Origin: Septoria linicola
Taxonomy: Eukaryota > Ascomycota > Dothideomycetes > Mycosphaerellales > Mycosphaerellaceae
Length of the DNA: 64,000 bases
NCBI GenBank assembly: GCA_024114885.1
Contig: CP099426.1
Coordinates: forward strand, 1,116,001-1,180,000
Direction: 5' to 3'
In this document: piece by piece, positions 1-9,148 of the stretch
How the letters are laid out: each line of letters opens with the position of its first letter
Numbering within the stretch: position 1 is the stretch's first letter
The notes under the pieces: model-generated
Seen by the model: the letters and a program-made list of their open reading frames with translations, nothing else
Database searches by the model: none
Told to the model about the DNA's origin: nothing
Position numbers and translations under genes: made by a program

Positions 1-1
1 A

Positions 2-664
2 CTGCTTGTGAGAACGACACCGCTTGAAGATGTGAAGAAACCAACCCAAGGTCTCTCGCTCTTCTATACTGATCTCGATCGCTCGGCTGTAGACGTCCAG
101 GAGATTGAGAAGCTCGGCAGAGCATCAGTAGATAGCAACATTCTCTTCTTCGACGGCTGGAAGGTACCGGCAGAAGACCTTATCGGAAGCGAAGGCGAAG
201 GCTTCAAGCAAATCATGCATGGCATGAATGCTGAGCGAATCCTCATCGCTGCCGAGGCGCTTGGTCTTGGATTCGTTGCTCTTCGTAAAGCAGCACTGTA
301 CGCGCAAGATCGCGTCGTGTTCGGCAGACCGATTGGAAAGAATCAGGGCATACAACACCCGCTCGCAGATTCCTGGATGAAGCTCGAGGCTGCGCGATTA
401 ATGACTTACCAGGCTGCGAGGATGTACGACCAAGGTCATAGTACAGGCGAGTATGCTAACGCATGCAAGTACCTTGCAGCAGATGCTGCATATGAGGCTG
501 CAGAGAGGGCTGTGTTGACGCATGGCGGCATGGGATATGCCAAAGAATATCATGTCGAGCGGTATTTCAGAGAGGCAATGTTGCCCCGGTTGGCGCCGGT
601 GAGCCGAGAACTCATCCTGAACTATGTTGGCGAGAGAGTGCTGGGCCTGCCAAGATCATACTGA
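2..664 (+). CDS. Acyl-CoA dehydrogenase, C-terminal part (5' end outside window)
   Basis: This is the C-terminal 220 or so residues of an acyl-CoA dehydrogenase, a flavoenzyme that oxidises acyl-CoA to enoyl-CoA in beta-oxidation or branched-chain amino-acid breakdown. The frame is open to the left edge (reading from base 2, ...LLVRTTPLEDV), so the gene starts upstream and no true start is in view. Family hallmarks include GEGFKQIMHGMNAERI, followed by the helical C-terminal domain with the FGRPIGKNQGIQHPLADS segment and the flavin-contacting THGGMGYAKEYHVERYFRE segment near the end. The protein ends LGLPRSY and stops at 662-664. Which acyl-CoA it uses cannot be told from this part. Family assignment is firm; the substrate is not. 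Confidence 0.9.
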   Translation: MLVRTTPLEDVKKPTQGLSLFYTDLDRSAVDVQEIEKLGRASVDSNILFFDGWKVPAEDLIGSEGEGFKQIMHGMNAERILIAAEALGLGFVALRKAALYAQDRVVFGRPIGKNQGIQHPLADSWMKLEAARLMTYQAARMYDQGHSTGEYANACKYLAADAAYEAAERAVLTHGGMGYAKEYHVERYFREAMLPRLAPVSRELILNYVGERVLGLPRSY

Positions 665-2608
665 GGCAACAGAGAGCAACAATATTGCTTATGTTTCATT
701 TTCACGAGTTGACGGAGTCAACATCGTGAGTCTCCGCGGATCTGCAGTATTGCGTGCTCGTGCACTGCCTCTGCCCAGCTCTGTTTCTGATGCTCAGCTT
801 GAGACGATGGTGTCTGAATCGACTATTCTCATAGAAGTGCAAGGGGAGTTCCACAGTCACGAGATCGTGGGGCAGTTTCGCGTCGAACGCCCCTATCGCA
901 AATGCTGCTTTCCTCCATCATTCGCGTCGTTGTGCTGCTTCTCGGTGACATCCTGACTCGTGGTCAGCACAGCGTGATCTGAAGCACGTCAAGATCTGTA
1001 CGATTGTGAAATGTGCAGGGTCGTCGCGATGGGTCCCAATTCGGGTTGATTGCCATGCCGGCGAGGCCCGTGGCTGGCAGCAGGAGTGTGAGCAGTGTCG
1101 TAAAAATGAGCATTGTACTGATTCCGTCGTTGTGGTATGTCCTTTGGTGACTAGTGAAGCAAAAGGAATCGCCGGGAATTTATGTAGGGAACGGCCGCGC
1201 AGGTGAGACAGACAGTCCGGCCGGTATATGAACGGAGTCCGAGACTGCAACCTCTGTGCTAGTTTGTGTCTAGGCACTCGTCCTACGTCCAAGAGCTGGC
1301 GAAAATACTGCGACAGAATATGGACCATCAGTAGTCATTCGTCAGTCTGTCGATATCATCATCGTGGCCTGGGATCATCGTGCCTACAAAGACTATGTTC
1401 ACGCCAGCGGCTGAAGACCCATAGCGACAGGTGTCCCATCTTTCACACGCAGGCGAGATGTGTCTCCAGCCGTGAACTTGCTAGGTATTTTGAGAACGTA
1501 GACGTGTCTGATATAAGCTCAAATGCCTGCTTGTCGATCATTAATAAGCCGGCTTAAAGCTAACTAAGGGGACATTGAATCCAGCAAGCGATCTTTCAGG
1601 TGTTTAAGGAAAAGGAAAGATCAACGATCAAGAGCCATCTCCATCAGCAGATCGGCCAGCAAATCGCCCGTCTGGCATCGCGTTCTGAGAATATGAGTAG
1701 GCCGTCGTACCATGTTCGGCTTCATCGGTCTCGCGGCACGACCCAATGGAGCTGACCGCCAGGATTGATCGGAATGGCCGAATCTGGTCATGCGCGGCTC
1801 TTGCCTGCGCCCATATAAGCGACTTATGCTTACCTCTTGTCTGTCGACTTTTTTGGAGGCTTCACCACACTCCACGGACGTCTGATGTATGCGTTGGTAT
1901 TGTCAGGCTGACGCGCGCTGGAAACAAATAATAACAACACAGTTTTCTGCCAAGACAAATCTCCAGTCGGACCAATCCAACTCTCCTCCCCTCGACCCCC
2001 AGGCTTCACCCCAAGAGCATCTCCGCGTGGCTCTCTGCTGTATGCACAATGAAAGCTCTGGCCCCATTGTGCACAACATGGACCATTCTCTAAACGCCAT
2101 GATGTCGTCGTCCTAGCCGGCTGGAGATCCGAAAACTCTTTGTTCTGAGGCACCACGGCCTCGTCATACCAAGACGCGAAACAATGCTTGTGTCAATCTC
2201 TCACGTGCCGTCGACTTCGCGCGCACGGTATCATTGGTTTATCCAAAGCATTCCTCGATGCCCAGGACGACAATGACGACAGTGTCGAGGTGGCCATGCT
2301 TCCTTGAAAGAGAAATCACGCACGTTCTGATGCGTTTGCAGGCTGGGCGATGGCCACGGTTGTGTCGCGTGGTTGCAGAGGGCTTAATCTCGGACTTATA
2401 ACACCAGCAACATGACGTTCTGTTTGTCATTGGCGCACACGCATCGTACGGACCACGGAGGCCCATTCAAGATCCATATCCATGGTGGAGGACCCGCGGG
2501 CGCGAAGGTAGGTTTCACAAGCTTAAAGGCAGGTCTGCTTCCTGCCATAGCCCTGCGATCAATCCTTTCCTTTACCTCGAGGAGCTCTTTCGTACCACAT
2601 CTTTCATT
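665..2608. other. Long intergenic region, no gene recognised
   Basis: These 1.9 kb lie between the acyl-CoA dehydrogenase stop and the sugar-transporter start. Open frames are short, overlap on both strands and show no family motif or convincing intron signals. The last few hundred bases must contain the transporter promoter and 5' UTR. I see nothing else to annotate. Confidence 0.4.
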
Positions 2609-4812
2609 ATGTCTGAAAAGGACGTGAAGTCCTCAAGGACTCCCTCAGAGGATAACAATGCAGCTGTCCCCAGCCTTCCCTCCGAGGCGGAGTTCAACGA
2701 TGACAGCAAGGTACCTTTCATGACCTTTAGGACATTCTTCATGACTGTGGTAGTGTCCATAGGTGGAATCTGCTTTGGCTACGATACTGGTACGTGGACT
2801 TGATGCTCGCTTGAGACTATGCAACTCACCATGTTACGCAGGTCAAATCTCAGGCTTTCTTCAGATGGAGGACTTCAGATACCAGTTCGCCGATAATCGC
2901 GAGACTTTAGAGCTCTCGCCAACTCGTACTGGACTTCTCGTGGCAACCCTTTCGCTCGGAACTCTGGTTGGTGCACTTATTGCTGGACCTCTTGCAAACA
3001 ACAGGAGATTGGGTCGAAAGTACTCCATCTGCTTATGGTGCACCATCTTTATCATCGGGAACTGCTTCCAAATCGCGGCCCAGTATCCGTTCTGGTGGAT
3101 TATGATGTTCGGCCGAATCATCTCGGGTTTTGCCATTGGCGGTCTCAGTGTAATGGTTCCTGCATATCAAGGAGAGTCAGCTCCGACGCATCTTCGTGGA
3201 GCGATTGTGTGCTCTTACCAGCTATTCATCACTATCGGTATCTTGATTGCCTACCTCATCAACTTTGGTACAGAGACAATCAGTGGCTCTGCTTCGTGGA
3301 GAATTCCAGTAGGACTATCGTACTTCTGGGCACTGATTCTCGGATTTGGCATCCTGCTCTTCCCGGAAACACCAAGACATGATTTCCGACACGGCAGGGT
3401 TGAGGCTGCAGCAGCCAGCATTGCCAAATTCTATGGTATTAGCCCAAGACACAAAGTTGTGAAGAAGCAACTTGAGGAAATGCAGGAGAAACTACGCCTA
3501 GAGCAAGAAGGCGGAGATCACTCCATCTGGGAAGGTAAGCTTCGCTATGGTTCTCCGTTCCGAGCTGTTTTTGAAGTACCATCTCCTATGGTGCGAAGGC
3601 CTGTGCTGCCTGAAGCCTCGAATTTTGACGGACAACAGCTAACACGTCTTATAATGCAGTATTCACTGGTCCCAAGATGATGTACCGTACAATCCTTGGT
3701 ATGACGATTCAAGCCTTGCAGCAGATGACGGGAGCCAACTTCTTCTTCTACTACGGTACCACAATCTTTGCCGCTGTCGGCTTGGACAACCCGTTCGTCA
3801 CTCAGATCATCCTCGGCGCCGTGAACGTTATCACCACCTTCCCAGGCCTCTACATGGTCGAGAAGTTCGGACGCCGAAAGTGCCTTAGCCTCGGAGCTGC
3901 ATGGATGTTCATGTGCTTTATGGTGTTCGCATCGCTTGGGTACTTCGCCTTGGAGGATGAGAACGGCAACAACAGGTCATCAATTGGCTATGTCATGATC
4001 GTAAGCTCATTAGTACTATTGCACATCCAATTATTGCTAACATTTGCGAAGGTGTTCGCGTGTCTATTTGTAAGTACATCACATCAGCTGGTGTGGAGTT
4101 TTGTGCTTTGGTCAATGCTAACATCACTCGAAAAGATCGCCGCCTTTGCCTCGTAAGTGCACTCACTTGGCTGAACATCTGTGACTTTGCAAATACTGAC
4201 ACTTTCCAGCACTTGGGGACCAATGGCTTGGGCCGTTACCTCGGAAATCTACCCCAGCCGGTATCGTTCGACATGCATCGCGTTCTGCGCCGCGGTAAGA
4301 CACTGCTCGACGAGCGCATCTGCCAGCATGCCTGAGACGCCTACTGACTTGCCCTTCCAGTCCAACTGGGCCTTTAATTTCTTCATCGGATTCGCCACGC
4401 CTTTCATTGAGGCCGACATCGGTTTCTCCTACGGCTACCTGTTTGCCGCATGCAACTTCATCGCGGTACTCGTGGTTTTCTTCTTCCTACCCGAGACTAC
4501 CGGCAAATCGCTCGAAGAGATTGACACGATGGTAAGCCCAAGAGCTGTCCATTGCGGCAGACGTATACTGATAGAATACAGTTCCTATTGGATGTCAAGC
4601 CTTGGAAAAGTAGTAAATGGGTGCCTCCACCCTCAGAAGATCTTGTGACAGCAGATCGTTTGCGTCTCAGTCAAGGCGGGCGCGACATCATCAAGAAGAA
4701 TGAAGCGGGTGAGCCAACCAATGCCCAGTACGAGAACTTGAAAGATGTTCAGCAGGACAACAACAACGTGGTCTCTGGAGGTGCGCGAGGGAACTCGATT
4801 ACACAAGCATGA
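2609..4812 (+). CDS. MFS sugar transporter (HXT/hexose-transporter-like)
   Basis: A plasma-membrane monosaccharide transporter of the sugar-porter family of the major facilitator superfamily, expected to have 12 membrane spans. I read eight exons: 2609-2789, 2842-3534, 3660-4000, 4052-4069, 4136-4152, 4210-4294, 4361-4531 and 4582-4812; exons 4 and 5 are only 18 and 17 nt. All introns are GT-AG and keep the frame. Hallmarks are FGYDTG (split by intron 1), GRIISGFAIGGLS in TM4, PETPR at the end of TM6, QQMTGANFFFYYG in TM7, a second loop signature EKFGRRK, and PETTGKSLEEID after TM12. A hydrophilic C-terminal tail of about 70 residues follows. The start at 2609 gives a 50-residue cytosolic N-terminus, normal for the family. 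Hexose is the likely substrate, but glucose, xylose or another sugar cannot be distinguished. Confidence 0.92.
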
Positions 4813-5656
4813 AGAAGTAGTCGTACCGTGAGGTTTCGTGCTCGCCTATCGCATAGCACGTCTTGAAAATTCCGTTGTTCACATACCTTTCGGCAAATTG
4901 ACAGATCCGATTCAACCGAAACCTTACGCAGTGGCCGCAATGCGCCAAGCCTCACGTGTATGGCTGGTATCATGCTGACAGCGAGGAGCCCTTCTCACAG
5001 TGAGCTCTGGGCAATCCAGGCAGAGATTTAGCATTTGCAACGCTGATGCGGTAACGAGTCGACACGATCTTCTGCTCAGGGAATCCACGAACTTTGGTCG
5101 ATATCCTTCAACGTACTTCGAGACAGCAGATGGTTCTCATCACGGGCGTCGAGTTGTTCTCAGGCTGAACTAGACCTCAATTGGTTTATGTCTGCAGCTG
5201 AGACTTGTGAGTCTAGACCGTGGAAGCAAGTGCCGAGTCAAAACACAAGACGTTCTGTTCACTAATCCGGCAAGCCGCATTGCTTTCGACTCTGAGGTCT
5301 GCAACTGCCTGTACAGGAACCGACGATGCTCTTGGCCAAAAGCTATCTCAGACAGGTCGGCATATTCAATGGCGGCCGTCACCTCTAAGCGAACCTGCTA
5401 GATCACCGCCAACATCGTTCCTCACATGCGGGATAATACATTCGTCATGCTTAGCACCACAATTGTCCCGCGTTCAATGTGCCGAATGTCGGCGCATTCA
5501 GAGCGTTTGTCGTACGAAATCTAGCGACAATGTCATATAAGGCCGTTCGAGACCGAGCAAACTGTCCGTGACAGCGCTCGAGAACAACAAGCTAGACATT
5601 CATCTGTCAGACACGACTCCTCGCTCACCACAAGCCTAGTGCCAACCTTGCCCAAC
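4813..5656. other. Intergenic region, no gene recognised
   Basis: The 844 bases hold the 3' UTR of the sugar transporter and the promoter and 5' UTR of the small secreted-peptide gene. Short frames at 5207-5540 have no recognisable content. Confidence 0.4.
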
Positions 5657-5974
5657 ATGCGTCTCACAGCCATCATCTCCAGCGTCTTGGCTCTCGGCGC
5701 CCTTACTAGCGCCGCTCCAGTCGCTTTTGATGCTTCCCCCGTGGTAAGCTATCTTGTGCTGGATATCGAGACATTCTGTCACTCATAAATTGAACAGGTA
5801 GCCAACATAGTAGCTCGTGCCCCAGAGCCATCCTGGGGCATAGTCGGCAAGGTCCTTGGCAAGTTGTTCAATAAGACCCAGGCAAACTCCAAAGCGAACC
5901 CTGCTCCGTCCACTACGCAGAATAACCTTGGGTTGGACGCAGATGGACGAGCCGTCGGATGGAGGAACAATTGA
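5657..5974 (+). CDS. Small secreted cysteine-free peptide precursor (87 aa)
   Basis: A two-exon gene, 5657-5743 and 5798-5974, with a 54-nt GT-AG intron in phase 0. Residues 1-19 or so are a textbook signal peptide (MRLTAIISSVLALGALTSA, then AP), so the product should enter the secretory pathway. The mature part is about 68 residues with no cysteine. Residues 36-51 or so (ARAPEPSWGIVGKVLGKLFN) alternate hydrophobic positions with lysines and could form a cationic amphipathic helix; an NKT sequon follows, then a polar Ser/Asn/Gln-rich tail ending GWRNN. I recognise no family. It could be an effector, a membrane-active peptide or a cell-wall peptide. A 130-codon frame runs over it on the other strand; the signal peptide and intron favour the plus strand. 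Confidence 0.6.
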
Positions 5975-6291
5975 TTCCAGCAATAGCTTGACTTACGATA
6001 CCTGTACGATGGAGGATGAATGATGACTGAAGATGATGAAAGAATGATTTCTTCTTTAGCTTGATCTGAGAAGTCTATAGATACAGATAAGAAATTCGTC
6101 GAGGTCGAGCCAGACCAAAAGTTCATCAGATGCTTTCCTTTCGCACAAGAGTCTCGCCGGACGTGATGCATTCACATGCCCTCTAGGCACGCTGGTAGTC
6201 ATCGCTCATACAAAACAAGTAGCCACTCCCAATCCAGTGACATATGGCTATCCTTCCTTGGTGGCACCCACAGACTATCTGGCCGCACGAA
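5975..6291. other. Convergent 3' region
   Basis: About 320 bases between the stops of the secreted-peptide gene (plus) and the DUF3112 gene (minus). It must contain both 3' UTRs. Nothing else is seen. Confidence 0.4.
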
Positions 6292-7809
6292 TCATCGTCT
6301 ATTGCCCAGGAAAGAGCCTGGCGAGGCGTCTTCCGACATTCGAGAGTATATCGTGCTCACAGGTCGGAGAGTGTGGCGCTCCGAGTATGCTCGTACGCTG
6401 TATTGCGACTCGCTGGGGGCGTTCAAGCTCATTTGACGTCGGACCCATCGTCCTGAGCGAGGGTCGAAGCCCATCTCAGGCATCGCCTTGTACGTAATGT
6501 CGGTCCAGGTGTTGAGGTCCTCGTGTGAGCCACAGTTCGCGCACCGAGCACATGGCGGTTGCTGAATCTCGAGACTGTCTTTTGCTGTGGTGGCAGTAAC
6601 GTTTGTCCGGCTATCGCCACCCCATGCTGAATCGACACGCGTGTGCGAAGCACCGCTCCAAGTGGAGCCCTGCTCGACTCTAGGAGATATACAAGGCGAA
6701 GGTGAGGCACACATGTACCGCCTGGTCGCACTGCCCCAGGACTCAGGTCGCGCCGGCGAAGGTGGCGGAATGGTGCTGCTTCTAGCAGAGTACACATCTA
6801 TGCTCTGGGGAGTGTAGACCATGCCACGATCTCGGTTGTAGATGGTCATTGTCGACTTCTCGTTTCCGGGCTCGCCAGCGAACACGAAACCTCCAGCGTA
6901 CGACTGTGGACCCCAGGCACCATCTGGCACAATAAACAGCTTGTCGATGCGTACCACCATCCAGAAAATGACGACCAGTATCTCGAGTGCGAAGTTGAAG
7001 ATGTAGAAGCAAGCCTTGGAAAAGTACCATGGCCCAGGTTGATCGACCGATACTTGAGGAGCGAAGCTGATAGTCGCCCGGAATAATGCACCCGTCGATA
7101 GTAATGTCGCTGTTACGAGGCAAACAATGATCTTCATCATGACGGAATGCCGGCCAAAGTTGTCCTCGCTGCGATCCTTCACATCTGGGTGCGTTTTTGC
7201 GAGAGCCGAAGTGAGCAGGATCGGAATAGGAATGACTGCGAGGATTGCAAACAGCAAGACGCCATATTGCTGGGCGCCCTCAGCGACTTGTTGAGCTCGA
7301 CTTGTGGTAAGATGGAACCCGATGCAAGTGCTTATAATCAGAAGCAGTATCGTGAGAATGCTGAGAAGTACGACCGCTGGTATCACGTATGTCGGAAATA
7401 GCCTCCAGCCAAAGTTTGGATGCTGCGCTCGAAGTATGCGTTGCGACCAGTAGAGATTCGATACGATCAGAATAATTACTCCAATGGGAATGAAGAGTTG
7501 TGCTGCCGCAGCGAGGCTGATGTTGTCGGGAGAATAGGCCCAGCCTATCCGTAGTGAAGTCGCAATGATACGTATGAAGCAGAAACCTATTGTGTATTAG
7601 CGCAAGCTACAGTTTAGCCACATGGAAGACATACCGGCCGTTGCAGCGTTGAAGATGAAGAATTTTTGTTGTTTTCTGTTTCTCCAGAATGTCTCAAGAT
7701 GTAATACCCCAAATGTGGTGAAGAGAATCAGGAATGTCATGTTAATGCCAACATCGGGCTGAGGCGAAGGTATCCCTCCTAGAGCTCTTTCTTGTATCTG
7801 AGCTGTCAT
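6292..7809 (-). CDS. DUF3112-type multi-span membrane protein
   Basis: A fungal integral membrane protein of 489 residues, exons 7809-7635 and 7586-6292 on the minus strand, with a 47-nt intron inside a Gly codon (ATA then GFCFIRI). The N-terminus (GGIPSPQPDVGI followed by a hydrophobic span) and the following RIIATSLRIGWAYSP segment match, from memory, the family Pfam calls DUF3112, often labelled GPCR-like in fungal genomes. I count about seven hydrophobic spans up to residue 270 or so, the last near YIFNFALEILVVIFWMVV, followed by RIDKLFIVPDGAWGPQSYAGGF. The C-terminal 200 residues are a polar, Ser/Pro/Arg-rich cytosolic tail. No biochemical function is known to me; a receptor role is only suggested by topology. 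Confidence 0.8.
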
Positions 7810-8718
7810 TGCGTCCTCTCACACCGAGTGCCTCCAGTCTGATAGATGCGTTGTCGCGCACGTTCTCGGCTACCTATGCCGTTGTGTCGATATAACGAGT
7901 GTCGTTGTGCCGTTGCAAAGTCAATGAGTGTATGTCCGCTTTGAATCGTTAATTGTAGGGTCTCGAAATGAGTGAGCGTTGTCGCAATGGCCGTTAGCAA
8001 AAGAGCGTGGGCGCAATGTCTAAATGAGAGATTACTTTCAACAGTGTGCAAACGTTCGTCCATAAGTATGGGCGTAGTGTCACTCCCTACAATGAGTACC
8101 ACGGACTACTGTAGCATGGGGCTGCTACACAAACTGCTCTGCGAACCATATGCAGAGAACCTGGAAAGGATACCTACCAACCCAATGGTGAGCTCGAGAC
8201 AATGCTGGTTGCAGTCAGGCTAGTCTACTTTAGTGCTCATGCAGCGGAATCCGAAATCGGTAGCCACTCGCAAGCTTTCCGGAACTCCAACGCGAGCTCC
8301 GCGAAAGAACTGGTACATTGCGCTCTTCACTATACCAGTGGGCGTGACAACGTTGAATTATAATAACGAGCTCCTGCTCAACGTTGGCAATTTTGCGTGC
8401 GTTGCCGGTATTGCGTGGGCGTCATATCCTCCTTTCGAAGCACGCGTATCTGGCCAGGCCGTGTGCCACACGAGGCTCGTTGCACGACCAACACTACCGC
8501 GAGAAGCTCGTACACGAGTTATGAAGGAATGCGACAAGTAAAGCAAACCATATACGATCGTAGGGGCTTTGAGCCTGGCGACTGGGTTATGAGCTCAGAC
8601 GCATTGACCCCAGCCTGGATTTGAGCGCCATCTCGCGCTGAGAAACGCAATAGTTGCACGCCTCTAAACGGCAGGAAGGTCCAGATGGTACCGTGCAGCA
8701 AGCGCGAACGTCCAAGAA
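7810..8718. other. Intergenic region, no gene recognised
   Basis: About 900 bases upstream of the DUF3112 gene. It should contain that gene's promoter. Open frames at 7806-8624 have biased composition and no motif. Confidence 0.35.
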
Positions 8719-9148
8719 TCAGGATACATCGTCTTCGGTCAGCCGCTCTCGGTCAACAACGGTGATATCCAGCAATTGTAGCCCGGAACCCGTGGTCAAA
8801 ACTGCTTGTGGCACAACCATGTGATCCTTTTGCTTGAGAGACGACGAAAGATTCAGCAAAGTATCGTCACCCCCTTCCGCCTCAGTCTTCTGGGACGGCC
8901 GATACGCCGGTCGAGAGTTTGGTCCTTCGACGCGGAGCTTTTGCTTAAGAAGCCTCGAACACCTTCTGCTCCTGGGTAGTCACCACCACTGCCACTTTGG
9001 CCTTGTTCGTTGAGCGCTCGCTCCTTCCGGCGACGTCATTTGATTATATTCTGCAGTCGTATGCGCTCCCTTCGATCAGTCACCTTTGTACAGTTGAGGT
9101 CTTCTCCAGGCTTTGCATAACAGAGAATACTGGCCATGGTCTCAAGCT
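8719..9148 (-). pseudogene. Coding-like stretch in shifted frames downstream of the zinc-finger ORF
   Basis: On the minus strand two frames look like protein but do not join. One, running 9257 to 8853 and overlapping the end of the zinc-finger ORF, reads VTDRRERIRLQNIIK, then TGA at 9038-9036, then RRRKERALNEQ and on to 8853. This resembles the basic region of fungal bZIP proteins (D..ER..LQN.I.QR...R). The other, about 8925 to 8719, reads LLKQKLRVEGPNSRP, then LLNLSSSLKQKDHMVVP and LLDITVVDRERLTEDDVS before a stop. Composition is clearly more protein-like than the surroundings. It may be missed 3' exons of the zinc-finger gene, a separate spliced gene, or a decayed gene. I found no intron set that joins everything. 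Confidence 0.3.

Noticed and set aside
5779..6171. 130-codon minus-strand ORF
   Set aside because: It overlaps the secreted-peptide gene, which has a signal peptide and a fitting intron; the ORF is a shadow.
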